Shown here in pieces: positions 35,676-47,991 of a DNA stretch of 64,000 nt (position 1 is the stretch's first letter; every line of letters starts with the position of its first letter). The stretch covers positions 575,144 through 639,143 of the forward strand of contig MU271157.1 of NCBI GenBank assembly GCA_021432605.1, given 5' to 3'. The notes beneath the pieces were generated by a model that searched no databases, was not told the DNA's origin, and saw only the letters and a list, made by a program, of their open reading frames with translations. Made by a program: the position numbers and the translations under genes. The stretch is from Coniochaeta sp. PMI_546. Lineage: Eukaryota; Ascomycota; Sordariomycetes; Coniochaetales; Coniochaetaceae.

Positions 35676-37087
35676 TTAGATCTTCTCTCCCTCAAGAATA
35701 GGCTTGGCCTCTGCACTCCTCCACCAGCCACCCTCCGGACCAGGGAAGCTGAAGTGCTCCATGCTCTCCGGCTTCATCTCGACACTGTAACCTGGCTCCG
35801 TTGGTGTCTGGTAGTATCCATCCTTGATAACAGATGGATGCAAGAAGTGCTCGTGCAGATGATCAACATACTCCAGCACCGACAGCTTCCCGCTGACAAC
35901 CACGTAGTCGATCGTGCTCAGGTGCTGTGTGTACTCGGGCAGTCCCACGCCACCCGAGTGGGGCACGATGGGCACATTGTACTTCTTCGCCATGAGAAGC
36001 ACAGCCAGCACCTCGTTGACACCGCCCATCCGGCAGGCATCAATCTGGCACACGTCGATGGCCCCGCTCATGAGCAGCTGCTTGAACACGACGCGGTTCT
36101 GGCACATCTCGCCAGTGGCGACGCCAATGCCATACGGCTTGAGCGCGTCACGCACCGCCTTGTGGCCCAGGATATCGTCCGGGCTGGTCGGCTCCTCGAT
36201 GAACCACGGCCTGAACTCGGCCAGCTCCTTCATGTACTCGATCGCCTCGGGCACAGACCAGACCTGGTTGGCGTCCACCATGAGCACATTGCCCTTGTCG
36301 TACCCGATGACATCTCTCGCGATCGTCAACCGTCTCCGGTCCTGCTCAACGCTAGACCCGACCTTGAGCTTGAAGTGCCTGTACCCCTTGCTCAGAGTCT
36401 CCTGCAGCAGTCCCTTCATCTTGTCCTCCCCGTACCCCAACCAGCCCGCAGAAGTAGTATAGGCGGGCACGGCGCGGCTGTTCTCCGCGTCCTTGACGCG
36501 CTGCGCCTTGCCGGCCTCGCTCTCCTTGAGCATGGCCACAGCCTCTTCGGGGGTGATAGCGTCGGTGATGTACCGGAAGTCGATGCAGCGCACGAACTCC
36601 TCCGGGGACATCTCGGCTACGATGCGCCAGACGGGCTTGCCGAGGACCTTGGCCCAGAGGTCCCATATGGCGTTGACGACGGCGCCGAGGGCGAGGTGGA
36701 TGACGCCCTTCTCGGGGCCGATCCAGCGGAGCTGGGAGTCGTTGACGAGATAGCGCCAGGTCTTGCCCCAGTTCTCGGTGAGGGAGGAGAGGGTGTGGCC
36801 TTTGATGCGGTCGGCAACGTGGTTGATTGCTGCGCAGACGATATCGTTGCCGCGACCGATTGTGAAGGTCTAGATTGTGTCAGTCAGGAACTGAGAATTT
36901 GCGAGAAAGGAGGTTAGGGTGGCCTTACCATGCCATGGCCGTTGAACTCGGAGTCGGTCTGGAGAATGCAGTAGGCGGCGGAGTAGTCACCGGCGGCGTT
37001 CATGGCATCGGAGCCGGTCTTGTCGAGGGATGTGGGGAAGCGCACATCGCGCGTGGTCCAGCCGGTGATGGTGATCTCGGACGGCAT
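35676..37087 (-). CDS. Enolase-superfamily sugar-acid dehydratase, L-fuconate dehydratase (ENOSF1) type
   Basis: Two exons, 37087..36929 and 36869..35676, give 450 residues; the 59-nt intron is in phase 0 (GTAAGG donor, AATCTAG acceptor). The protein follows human ENOSF1 along its length: DVRFPTSLDKTGSDAMN, DYSAAYCILQTD, QLRWIGPEKGVIHLALGAV, CIDFRYITDAITPEEA and HLHEHFLHP. Active-site features are the K-x-K base (FKLKVG), metal ligands in VDANQVW, WFIEEPTSPDD and ATGEMCQNR, and the His of VPHSGGVGL. Such enzymes dehydrate L-fuconate or related sugar acids to 2-keto-3-deoxy acids. The exact substrate cannot be read from sequence; other fungal sugar-acid dehydratases (for example L-galactonate) are related. 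Starts at 37087 rather than 37138 because family similarity begins at once. Confidence 0.88.
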
Positions 37088-37866
37088 AGTGAACTCTGTC
37101 TCGGGGTTATGTACTAGAGAGTGAGGGAAGGGATGCAATTGAGATGAGAAAGAGATGTATCATGAACACATCCGGCCACGGAATTCTCATGGACTTCTTC
37201 ACACTTATAAGGGCACCGCTACTCAATACCCCACGATCTCCATTCTCCCCCCATGAGGGGCAATAGCTTGAGAAAGTGATGAATGAGGGGCAATATTCCG
37301 ACTGGGTGGAGTCCAGTCGATTGCCCCTGGACGACAAGATGCGATGCTGGGACGGCTCCAGCGATGCTGATTGACGGATTAATTGGCCGTGGTCGGTAGT
37401 GGTTGGGGTCAGGCACCACCTTGCGATGGTGGGGCCAATTTTCCCGTCGGATCGATTCAATTTCCAGGCAGCCCAGGTTCCTCTGCAAGTTAGGTACTAC
37501 ACTATGTATGGCAGCCACAAGGGGAGCGACTCCGGAAGGACCGTTTGACTACATGGCTTACCCCGACTGGGGCTGAGAGAGGGTTCGAAATTCTTCCCTA
37601 CTAGACTAGTGATAGACCATCACGGAGCAGAGATCTGAATTGGATTGATCTAGAGGAAAGTTGCTGGGGATAGAGGTATGAAGTACCGCCTGTGGCAGAC
37701 CTCCAGGTGTAGAGAATCAGACGACACCGTACGACCCGACGGGCAATACGGGGAAAACGCCTCGCTGAAGACGTCGAGCCTCGCAAATACCTGGTACTGC
37801 CCTGTACAAGAGATCTTCCGTAACCGTAGAAGCGCGGTAAACAAATACGCCTCGTAGCTCGAGCCC
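37088..37866. other. Intergenic, 0.8 kb
   Basis: Upstream region of the fuconate-dehydratase-type gene and 3' flank of the membrane-protein gene. Nothing further is recognisable. Confidence 0.4.
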
Positions 37867-38355
37867 CTATGCGCTCTTCAGAGACTGCAGCACAGCAGTC
37901 AAGAAGCAAAGCCAGCCCGGAAAGTCAACAAAGATGGACCTGATCGCGTGGACTCTCAACCATGTCTGTTGATATTTCCAGCTCTGTCCCTTGCCCTCAT
38001 CCTCAATTATGGCCTTTATGAGCTTCGAGACCGTAGGAACAAATACGAAGTGCGCCATCCCAAAGCCAGCCCCGATCGCGTACCATTCAGACGGATTTCC
38101 TGGCACCAGGTAGAGGTTGGCCGCCGCCGTTGCGATAGACAGACCGTAGAGAGAGAAGATGCAGGCCAGGCCTGGAGTAAGGAACGATTGCCAGTATAGT
38201 GGAAGGAGCACGCTGCCTTTTGCACGGTTCGCGGGGACAATGAAGTTGTTGAAGAAAAGATACTGGTCTACGCAGTACCAAAGGGAGAAGGATGATGAGA
38301 GCAGCGGTGCTAGTCTCAGGAGCGTCAGGGGATCGAAATATTGTGTGGATGCCAT
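37867..38355 (-). CDS. Small integral membrane protein, about four TM segments
   Basis: A single-exon frame of 162 residues from ATG 38355..38353 (MASTQYFDPLTLL). Four hydrophobic segments lie at about residues 12-30, 50-75, 90-115 and 135-155. They include SFSLWYCVDQYLFFNNF, LLPLYWQSFLTPG and the Gly-rich YAIGAGFGMAHFVFV. The frame is open upstream to 38508, but that extension is Cys/His/Arg-mixed and unlike the membrane core. I do not recognise a family with confidence; similar four-helix proteins occur as hypothetical integral membrane proteins in fungi. No active-site motif is visible. Confidence 0.6.
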   Translation of the reverse strand: MASTQYFDPLTLLRLAPLLSSSFSLWYCVDQYLFFNNFIVPANRAKGSVLLPLYWQSFLTPGLACIFSLYGLSIATAAANLYLVPGNPSEWYAIGAGFGMAHFVFVPTVSKLIKAIIEDEGKGQSWKYQQTWLRVHAIRSIFVDFPGWLCFLTAVLQSLKSA

Positions 38356-39009
38356 CGCAGTTAATTTTCTATAATGAAAAAACGATGTCCAACCGAGGTG
38401 ATGGCAATAGGTCATGCGAGTGCACGAATACCTGAAGTTTACGACGCTTCGCGAGGGGACGCAGATATTCTGAGCGAAATCGTCGGCGATAACCGAAGGC
38501 CATTTCACGGGATGATCGGATCTTTCCAGACCACTTGCGGCTCATCCATCTTGCATAGAAGCCATGAGCCAGCGCACGCAATATCGACCTATCAACTGGA
38601 ATCAACAAACAAATAGCACAGTACAGGTTGTATAAAGTAAGGTATACCTTATAAAGCTCCTCTTGCTGAACCTGACGGCCATATGGAGAGAGCCAATCTT
38701 GACCGCGGTAGGGCGGCTAGCTTCGGCTACAGACACAGGGTTAAGCTTACCCCGGATTCGGCCGGCCTTTCAAATGTCATGCATTTCATTCGATGACGTC
38801 CCTCTCTGGCCTCCACTCTCCATCATAAGATGGATATCCTCCACTTCTCCACACCGAGGCGAAAATAAACCACTCGAAAGTGACTCTACGAGCAGCAAGA
38901 GCGGTCAATTGGTTCTCATTTCGTCTTCGGGTCCGTCCTCTGTTCTCAGCATCCAAGTCTCCAGATCGAAAGCTCGGAAGATATGTCGATATAGCCCTCA
39001 CATTGCACC
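38356..39009. promoter_or_regulatory. Divergent promoter, membrane protein and ETF-QO
   Basis: 654 nt between divergent starts. No gene is supported. I see no clear regulatory motif. Confidence 0.35.
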
Positions 39010-40993
39010 ATGTCTGCCCCAGTACGCCTGACGACATCGTGCCTCGGTCGACGGGCGACCGCGACCACTAGCACGCGGTTACAGTCTCGAGGCTACCGGA
39101 GCATAACCGGACCGTCATCCAGGTTACGACAGACCGAAAACTCCAGGAGAACAGGAGTCGCTAGCCGAACCACCCCATCGATATCACCCTTCTTCCAGCT
39201 TCGCACCCTCTCCTCCACCCCGCGCCGCCTCTTCGCTGACGTCGACGACACCTTTGACCCCGCCTCCATCGAGCGCGAGAGCGACCAGGTGGACGTCTGC
39301 ATCGTCGGCGGCGGGCCGGCCGGTCTGTCAGCCGCCATCCGCCTGAAGCAGCTCGCCAATGAGGCCGGCAACGAGGACTTCCGCGTCCTCCTGCTCGAGA
39401 AAGCCGGCGAGATCGGCGCGCACATCTTGTCCGGGGCTGTCATCCAGCCCAATGCCGTCGAGGAATTATTTCCCGACTGGCTTGCCGAGGACAATGCCAG
39501 TCGCTTCACGGGCGCCACGCCCGCCGGCGGGGACAGCATGCGCTTCCTGACGAAGAAGATGGCGATACCCCTGCCTGCGCCGCCACAGATGCATAATCAT
39601 GGCAATTATATAGTCAGTCTGAGCGAATTCACCAAGTGGCTCGGCGAGCGGGCGGAAGAGGTTGGTGTAGAGGTCTACCCCGGCTTCGCGGCAAGCGAGG
39701 TGCTGTACAAGAGCGACGGCAGCGTGTTGGGCGTTGCAACGAATGACCTCGGCATTGCGCGGAGCGGGAAGCCCAAGGATACGTTTGAGCGCGGCATGGA
39801 ATTCCATGCGAGGGTGACGCTGTTTGCTGAAGGGTGCCACGGTAGCTTGAGTAAGCAGGTGATCAAGAAGTTCGATCTGCGGAGCGAGAGCGCCCCGCAG
39901 ACGTACGGGTTGGGTATTAAGGAGGTTTGGGAGGTCCAGCCGGAGAAGTTCAAGAAGGGCGAGATTGTGCACTCGATGGGGTATCCTCTGCCGTATGATA
40001 CGTACGGCGGAGGATGGATGTACCACTTCGGAGACAATCTGGTTAGTGTTGGGCTGGTTGTTGCGCTCGACTATTCGAACCCCTGGCTGTCACCTTACGG
40101 CGAGTTTCAGAAACTCAAGCAGCACCCGCTGTACAAGAACGTTCTGGAAGGTGGAAAGTGTATCTCCTACGGTGCGAGGGCGCTTATTGAGGGCGGCTTC
40201 CAGTCTATTCCCAAGGTGGCCTTCCCAGGAGGTGCTTTGATTGGTGACACGGCCGGATTCGTCAACGTCCCCAAGATCAAGGGAACACATAATGCCATGA
40301 AATCCGGCATGCTCGCAGCCGAAGCAGCATGGCAAGCACTCAAAGACGGCAACGACGGCTCCGTCTTCCTCTACGATTACGAAGATTCACTTAGGAAATC
40401 CTGGATCTGGAAGGAGCTTAAGGAAGTGCGTAACATGCGGCCGTCCTTCCACTCCCCTCTCGGTCTCTACGGCGGCGTTGCCTACTCCGGGTTGGAGGCT
40501 TTCCTCTTCAAGGGCCGGGTACCCTGGACGCTGAAGAACAAGATCCCGGACCACGCGTCGACGAAACCGGCCGACCAGTGCAAGAAGATCGAGTACGAGA
40601 AGCCAGACAACAAGATCAGCTTCGACATCCTTACCAGTGTGTCACGGACGGGCACCAACCACGAGGAAGACCAGCCTGTGCATCTTCAGGTCAAAGACTG
40701 GGATAAACATACTGAGGAGACGTATCCTGACTTTAAGGGGTTGGAGAATAGGTTCTGTCCGGCCGGGGTGTATGAGTACGTTGAGGACGCGTCTAAACCT
40801 CAGGGAGTGCGGTTCCAGATCAACGCTCAAAAGTAAGTTTTCTTGCGTGTCCTGTACCGCCCTGATAGCCAGTACTGACGTCTGCTGAACCAGTTGCATC
40901 CACTGCAAGACTTGCGACATTAAGGCTCCGAAGCAGGATATCAACTGGCAAGTGCCTCAAGGCGGAGAGGGGCCCAAGTATTACATGACTTAG
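39010..40993 (+). CDS. CIR2: Electron transfer flavoprotein-ubiquinone oxidoreductase, mitochondrial
   Basis: Two exons, 39010..40832 and 40894..40993, give 640 residues. The 61-nt intron (GTAAGT donor, CTGAC branch point, ACCAG acceptor) separates most of the protein from the last part of the iron-sulfur domain. The N-terminus is Arg/Ser/Thr-rich with no acidic residues until about residue 43, as in a mitochondrial targeting peptide. FAD binds at [14 protein letters not shown] (GxGxxG at residues 100-105). The 4Fe-4S ligands are the Cys of FCPAGVYEY and the three Cys of NCIHCKTC. The enzyme passes electrons from ETF, charged by fatty-acid and amino-acid dehydrogenases, to ubiquinone at the inner membrane. 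Without splicing the frame stops just after the intron start, losing three of four cluster ligands. Confidence 0.97.
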
Positions 40994-43900
40994 GGAGTGT
41001 CCCAACGACTGGAGAGGTTCGTTTGTAGGCTAGTAACTATCTGTACATACACGCATGCCTATCTTAGATTGGGGGTTTCCGGACCCGACAACTTGGGGCG
41101 AATGTCTCGTGACCAGACTTCGGCTCTTTATAAGCTTCCAACACCCCAGGCGGACTGCATAAAACTTGGCTTACTTTCCTTCCACCTTTCACTTCAATCT
41201 CCTTCCGCCCTCTCACTCACATCGCACAATAGAGACGCTCCGTCCCCGACGCGTACGGCCTTCGTTATTTTCACGTCATGCTTAATGGAACGCCTTCATT
41301 TAGTATTTCTGTCTCTTTCTTGTGGCAGGCTACCTACATCTATCTCCCCAGTTTGATCTGATATCCAGCTACTGAGGCTACGACCGGATGCAAGTTGAGA
41401 CCTTCCCATCGGGAGGCCACCACGAACACGAAGCCGCGTACGCTCCGTCGCGTGGACGCGCTAACACGCATTCCGCGCTACCAACCAATTGGCATGTGTT
41501 ACGAGATTGACAGTTACACAGAGAACTGTTTCTGGAGAGACGGAAGACACGTGTAGCTGCACGCCGTTGCCGTGCCCTTAGCTGCAATCCCACCACCCCC
41601 TTAGCTGAAAGCATAATCCCGACAGTTTTAGCGCCTTTATGCAACCGTCCCTGTGCCGCTGCCACCCAGCAACGGGCATGTGAAGGGCTGGACTGCAAAC
41701 GCTCTGGTGCCAGGGCCATACCAACGAAGCCGCGTCCGTTTGAAAACTCTCAAATGAGGGTGGTTGATGGCCGACGCTCTACTTGCGGGCACTTGCTCGT
41801 CTACACGTAGAAGTCCCTGCACTAGGTTTTGTCCGCATTCTAAATAATTCAGTATCACTTTGCCTTTTTGCGGATTGTGGGAATTTGGGAAAAGCATGGA
41901 AACAGTGTGAGTCATTTGCGAGGCTGGGGTGGGGAGATAACACGGACAGGGATGGATCGGTGATGCAACTCTGGGGCGTCTTGGTGTGCGGAACAAGTAC
42001 CGATACCTCGTACGAATGCCGCCAAAAAAGGGAGAGCTTACAGCCGTGCGCGCTCGAGCCCACCTCACGACCCCTGAGATGTCGCGAGGCTGCAGAGGTA
42101 ACAATTAGTATTCCGCGTATTCCGCGTGTTTTGTGCATGCTACCTCTTGTGTTTGAGGCCATAATGAAGATTGCAGGACGGGAGTCGGGCTGTCGAAGTG
42201 AGACCCACGCAATCTTGGTTTGTGTGATGTTGATGTCAGCTTAATGTGAAGTGTGAGGCCTTCCATGCATGGACTCCGAACTGTGCGCTTGGCTCATCCA
42301 GGTGCGCGAGAAGCGAAAATTTGCTCGCTTCAGAGCCTGGGACGGAGAGCCCCCTGAGATGGTGAGCGAAGTAGACAGGTCGCGATAATAAGTGTTGGAC
42401 ATCAGAGGATAGGACACGAGAGCGATCGTCGACGTAGCATGATAAGGCCTGACGGTTATCATGAAGAACCATAAGCGTCGCTAGACTGTAAACTTTCTGA
42501 GCTCCCCTGGCTCGTACCGCGTAAGGTTGCATGATCGATGTCCTCGAGCTGATGGATGGACAAAACGCGGCTATGGCGAATGTCAAGGCACCACGATTCA
42601 AGGATCGTAACCATGTCCTGTTCTCGCCAGGTACCATCTGTTAGTTCAAAAGACTATGATCACGGGTAGTTCAAGGACAACTTCCTCGAGCTGGAAGCGC
42701 CTGCGAACACCTTGAGACAGGTGTTCTCTCCAACACCTTTTCCAGTAGGAACTCCCTCAGCAACCTCCTTCGTCTACTACCTACGCTGCCGGTGTTTGCT
42801 GCACTCCGGTAAAGCGGGCAAAATTGCATCACGACGGCACCTGCAAACACGAGATGTCCCGATTATCATGACATTGTCGGCCTGGTAGGTGACTGAAAAG
42901 GACTGCTGATCTCGAATCTGATATCTCAAATTAGGTGTCAAACACAGAAGATGATGGATGATTCAACCGAAATGATCAGCAAAGGAAGCAGAAGCAGGAG
43001 GGGTCATGATTTTCGTGCAAAGAGGGACACTCGTCCCGGTGCGCAGTGCCGAGATGATACAGAGCAATAAAGGATGAGTCCGCCGGTCGAAAACCAGATG
43101 CAGATGAAGCGAGCCGGGAAGGAATATATATGCGAACCCCAAGACTTGAATGGTCGTAGAAGAGCACCATCAGTATTGAAAGATGGAAATTAGGAAGTGA
43201 TTACGACCAGCTTCGGTCGCAGAAATAAATGCATTCATCGAGGAGAAAATGTAGACCGCCGTGTGCTACCAGATTTTGAAGTGTGTTGCTCGGACCCTCA
43301 ACCAGCCTTTGGCTGGAAGCTTGACTTCAGATTGAAATGCAATTTGGCTTTGACAAGTACCGGTACTTTGGCCCGGCTTGTGTGAGACGGCTCGGATTCA
43401 GAAGAGGAGGCAAACACGAAGCAAGGAAAGGGGGGTCCAAAAGTGAATTTCTGCCAAAGTATGGCGTCTCATTGGCTGCAGGAGGGTGCTAGTGCGTCTT
43501 CCGAAACCAGGAAGCCCCAGGATTCGTCGCCACTTTTAGCGTGGTTGCCTCAGGCCTTCCACTATTGAGTCTCCGCTGCCAAAGTATAAGAAGAGCTGCC
43601 TCCCCTCCTCCGCCTGTTTCGAGATTCTCGCGCGAAATCCCGACCGGCCCCTACGTATCCGTTACATCTTACGTCGGCCACACTTTAATCCGTCACCACA
43701 ACCACATATCCCTGCTCCTCAATCATCCTCCACATCACCACGTCAGATCAACATCATTGCACGTTGACCTGACCCATCCGGATTAGAGTTTTCTCTGCGT
43801 TGTGTGTGTGCGCAACTTTCATTTAATATTCAAATCGGTCGCTGCGTGCGCCGGAGATCGTCCTACCCGAAACGAAGCATCATCTTGGCTTGGGTAAATT

Positions 43901-44587
43901 CCCATCACGACGACTTCATTTCGACGAGTTTCGGCTTCTCCGCGTCGACCGCTGACGATTTCGATCAGTCTGTTGGCTGGAAATACATAGAGTTCCGTCA
44001 CTTGCGCACAGGTCATAGTGTGTTGCTGCCGGACGTTGCCAGAGGCATTCACTTGTCGAACTAAGGACCATCTCGGCCTTCGATCATCTGGTTTTCGTTC
44101 GATATCTATCTCATCTATCCCGTCTCCGTGTCGAAAGACCTCAGGCGTACTTGCAGTTGTTGGGCAGTTGCTGTAGGGGAGACATTCACTTGTTTATCTC
44201 CACAACTTGGTAGGTTACTGCTCATTTACATCACGTGGAGTGCCAGCAGCCCAGCGTCCCCTCACTGCCAAGTCACCTAAATATCACATTCAAGACAAGA
44301 AGTTGGCGCATACACTTCACTTGCGCTCGACCATTGTCTGTCCATCTCATTTTTCTCGGTCTGCCTGCATGTAACTATTTATAAACCCATTCAACACGCC
44401 GAAACCTTTACCTGCGACACCGAACCTTGCCCATCTCTGTTGCACCCCCGAACTTCTGATTTACCACGATCTTCTTATTTTCGAACGACCAGGTTTCTAA
44501 CAATCGTTTTGCATTTGCAGATCTGCTCAGTCGAATCTCCGCTTTCAGCAAAGTTTCGGCTTGCTGTTTCGCTGTCACGTTTCCAAG
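40994..44587. other. Intergenic, 3.6 kb
   Basis: No supported gene. The left part is the 3' flank of ETF-QO and the last kilobase is the TBP upstream region and leader, with pyrimidine-rich stretches. Frames such as 41783-42244 (+) and 42236-42637 (-) lack recognisable domains and overlap each other on opposite strands. Confidence 0.4.
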
Positions 44588-45537
44588 ATGGAAGCCATCC
44601 AGACCCATCCCTCCAACGCGGCGCAGGCTAAGGCCTTCACTGCACCCGGTTCTTTGTCGTTTCCCGGCGCGGCTGGTGAGCTCACACCTCCGTCCACGGC
44701 CAACGACAAGGCGCCTGCAATGAACGGCGGTCATCTGCTTGAGGCTCAAGCCCAGAACGGCACTGGGGTGACTCCCGCGACTCCAGCTGCGACACCTGCT
44801 GCCACGCAGGGAGGAAGTGGTCTGACTCCAACCTTGCAGTGAGTATTCGTTCGCACATCTGGGTTCTCCAGTTCGTGTTGCTGACCTCATATGTCAAGGA
44901 ACATCGTCGCCACGGTGAACTTGGATTGCCGTTTGGATCTCAAGACGATTGCCCTGCATGCGAGGAACGCCGAGTACAATCCAAAGGTACTGCTAGCTGT
45001 CTGAGGTCTACTTCTTGGCAGCTATGGCTAACAAGGACACTACTCTTAGCGTTTTGCGGCTGTTATCATGCGCATTCGCGAGCCCAAGACCACCGCACTC
45101 ATCTTCGCCTCCGGCAAGATGGTCGTGACTGGCGCGAAAAGCGAGGATGACTCGAAGCTCGCATCGCGCAAGTATGCTCGCATTATTCAGAAGCTCGGCT
45201 TCAATGCGAAGTTCACGGACTTCAAGATCCAGAACATTGTCGGCAGCTGCGACATCAAGTTTCCCATTCGTCTCGAGGGCCTGGCATCGAAGCATCACAA
45301 CTTCAGCTCTTATGAACCCGAGCTGTTCCCTGGTCTCATCTACCGCATGATCAAACCCAAGATCGTGCTTCTGATCTTTGTCAGCGGTAAGATTGTCCTC
45401 ACCGGCGCAAAGGTCCGCGAGGAGATCTACCAGGCCTTCGAGATGATCTATCCCGTGCTTCAGGGTTCGTTGCCATCGCTCTTCTCACTTAGTACCTTTG
45501 ATATACTAACTCAGCTCTAGACTTCCGCAAGATGTAA
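44588..45537 (+). CDS. SPT15: TATA-binding protein
   Basis: Four exons, 44588..44838, 44899..44986, 45050..45464 and 45521..45537, give 256 residues. The last exon is 17 nt (second half of a Asp codon, then FRKM and stop). Residues 1-80 are a Ser/Thr/Ala/Pro-rich N-terminus typical of filamentous ascomycetes. Residues 84-256 are the saddle-shaped core of two direct repeats: [61 protein letters not shown] and [22 protein letters not shown] binds the TATA box in TFIID and nucleates transcription by all three RNA polymerases. The intron joins restore conserved core text at each junction. Confidence 0.98.
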
Positions 45538-46392
45538 AGAAGTGCTTCGGAACCTTTTTGGCACTGCGCTGATCCCACCATCACATCAAAGCGACTTCGC
45601 TATTCGACTTGTATATTACGTCATCTCTCATGATACCACGACACTCGCCGACTTCACACCTCACACACGCACCAAAAAAAATTGCTACGAGGTGTCGGCT
45701 GACACCCGGGTATTGTACCATCCTGTTTTTTCCACAGCATTGCACTGGCGTTCAGGCACAAACTGTTTACAAGAAGGGATAAACGTCTGCGCGTTTGGGA
45801 AGGGTCTCATCGGTGACCTCTCAACATACATAGACCGCGTGCTTTACGTTATGAGCGTTGCACATCGACGATTCACACGCAGGTCGGGATCGTCAACCTA
45901 ATTTTCGGAGCTGAAGACGAAGATTGAACGGTTGAGGAACCGATTTGCAGGCCAACCTTGGACCTGGATCGGTGAGAGCAAGACTGCGACTGTCAGAAGT
46001 AATCGTGAAATCAGGCGCTATCGCCGTCACTCTGACAGACTATCACAGTGGGAGGAATATTTGAAAAAAGGCTATGGCTGGCAGATGGTCTGCGGCCCAC
46101 TTGGGTCACATCTGGCATTGATACCTGCACAAGCATGGACACATCCTCGCGCTGCTATTATTTCCAAAGGCATTCTTTTTGCTTGGTGAAAGCGCGTCAC
46201 GGACGTCCTTTGCGTTGCATTGGTAGCTGAATTCACATGAACCTTCTGCTCAATCTCTGGTGCCGTAATAACTTATCGTGATGCCGTGCCATGGTGCCGT
46301 GGATATGATCCCACCCTATGTTCCCGAGATATGTTAGCTCTTGCCCAACCAACTGCCACATGATGATGCCTTACCGTACGTATGTGATGTCG
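45538..46392. other. Intergenic between convergent genes
   Basis: 3' flanks of TBP (+) and the amine oxidase (-). No supported coding frame. Confidence 0.45.
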
Positions 46393-47991
46393 TTAGCTCG
46401 AATCCGTTGCCTCTCCAAGCTCCTCATCAAGCACCAAACCCGGCACTCCTCCCCTACTTCCGTCCTCAGTAGCAACAAGCTCTTCCCCACAGCCCTCTTT
46501 CCAAGCCCACTTCTCCGCAAACTCGACTGGTGTTCTCCCCTCGACCGCATCGAGAATCTTGTCGCCTAGCACCGGCAGGAACTTGAACCCATGCCCGCTA
46601 CCGCCCGTAGCGACGAACAAGCCCCTGAAACGCGGATGGTACGAGATGATGAAGTCCCCCGTCGGCGTGTCGGTGTACCAGCACAACCTCGTCTTGGAGA
46701 AGGGGCGGTCGTGCAGCTGCTGGTGGGAGGGGAGCATTTGTCTCAGCGCGGAGCGGAGAGAGGCTATGCCCTCGGCGGGGATGGTGAGCGCTTGGGGGAC
46801 CGTGAGGTTCGTGCGCGGGTAGGAGACTGTCTTTTGTGCCGAGGGAGAGGTGGGGGATAGAGGTGTTGTGGTTGTGAGGGCGGTGGGGTTGAGGTACCCG
46901 TATGCGTGACGGGCTACTTTCAGCACGTTGTTGGAAGGGGGGATGATGAAGAGGCCTGTCGTCAGGTTGAGCAGGACGGGCATCTTGGATAGTTGGGATT
47001 GTTCTTCTGGTGTGATGTCCATGTAGGCTACTACCTGACCTGTTGCTGTTGCTTGGCCCGAGAGGTCGAGGAGGGAGGCAGTCCAGGCTCCGGTTGCGAG
47101 GATGACGAGGTCGGCCGACAGAGTTCTTCCATCGGTGAGCTTGGCCCCGGTGACGCTGTCGTCAGTGTGCTCCAGACTGGTGACGGTTCCAGAGACGAAG
47201 TTGACGCGGCCTGTCTTCCGGACTCGCTCATATAGCCAGGCCATGCTCTTTTCTGCGTCTGCCCACCCGGCGTAGCCGTTGATGTAGCCCTTCGATCCAG
47301 AATAGCCTCCGGTGCCCACTGCCTCACGGATGGCATCTGCATCCGGCAGCAAGCGGATGCGGGCAGCTAGCTCGGGGTCGCGGGCGCCCAGAGCTACGGC
47401 GTTCTCCCAGCTGGCACGGACATAGTCCACACCCGTCTTCTTGGCGTTGTGCTCCTCGAGTAGGGATGCCCCTACGTCTGCAGCGGGCGACGACGGAGAG
47501 GTGAGCTTGCCGAGAGCCTCAGGCTCACAGTCAGCCACGAGTACCAGGCCGCTCTCACTGTACCGGCCCTGCGCACCAAGAGCGTCGGGTGAGTCAACCT
47601 TCCGCCATTGCCGCAGAGCGTCAGTGGCAAGCGCAGCGTAGGCTGGGTCAGCGTAGTCACCGCGGATAATGCGGCTTGTGTCAATACTCGAGGCGTCTCG
47701 AGCTGGGAACACCGGAGTGGAATTGGAGTCGTCTGTTGACGGGGCAGACGCCCTGTCAACGACGGTTATGGAGGTGTTGGAAAAAACATCGCGGCTTGTC
47801 AGGGCGTAGGCAGTCGAGAGACCGAAGACGCCTGAGCCGATGATGAGGATCGAGGATGGGGGAGAGAAGTCAGAGGATGCAGGAGTGGAAGTGGAAGTGC
47901 TTGAAGAGTTGAGGAAAGAGGAAGAAGAAGTCAGAGGTTGATTTGAGTTTGGATTTGAGTGAAGGGAGGACGTGGAGGAAGAGGCGTCCAT
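46393..47991 (-). CDS. FAD amine oxidase of the sarcosine / fructosyl-amino-acid / saccharopine oxidase family
   Basis: A single-exon frame of 532 residues. After a Ser/Asn-rich leader of about 45 residues comes the Rossmann motif ILIIGSGVFGLSTAYAL. The sequence then has RIIRGDYADPAYAALA, VILATGAWTASLLDL and the C-terminal RLCWYTDTPTGDFIISYHP with LFVATGGSGHGFKFLPVLG. The Cys of LCWYTDT is the position used for covalent FAD in monomeric sarcosine oxidase relatives. These enzymes oxidise secondary amines (sarcosine, L-pipecolate, saccharopine or fructosyl amino acids) and release hydrogen peroxide. Sequence alone does not settle the substrate. The frame is open to 48162; I chose the ATG at 47991 because the upstream part is unlike the family. 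No peroxisomal SKL is present (the C-terminus is DSS). Confidence 0.85.
   Translation of the reverse strand: MDASSSTSSLHSNPNSNQPLTSSSSFLNSSSTSTSTPASSDFSPPSSILIIGSGVFGLSTAYALTSRDVFSNTSITVVDRASAPSTDDSNSTPVFPARDASSIDTSRIIRGDYADPAYAALATDALRQWRKVDSPDALGAQGRYSESGLVLVADCEPEALGKLTSPSSPAADVGASLLEEHNAKKTGVDYVRASWENAVALGARDPELAARIRLLPDADAIREAVGTGGYSGSKGYINGYAGWADAEKSMAWLYERVRKTGRVNFVSGTVTSLEHTDDSVTGAKLTDGRTLSADLVILATGAWTASLLDLSGQATATGQVVAYMDITPEEQSQLSKMPVLLNLTTGLFIIPPSNNVLKVARHAYGYLNPTALTTTTPLSPTSPSAQKTVSYPRTNLTVPQALTIPAEGIASLRSALRQMLPSHQQLHDRPFSKTRLCWYTDTPTGDFIISYHPRFRGLFVATGGSGHGFKFLPVLGDKILDAVEGRTPVEFAEKWAWKEGCGEELVATEDGSRGGVPGLVLDEELGEATDSS

Noticed and set aside
35754-36917. 387-codon plus-strand frame opposite the fuconate-dehydratase-type gene
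   Set aside because: Antisense shadow, His/Leu/Val/Asp-rich; the minus strand matches ENOSF1 along its length.
42236-42637. 133-codon minus frame in the ETF-QO/TBP gap
   Set aside because: No recognisable motif, and no splice partners; likely chance.
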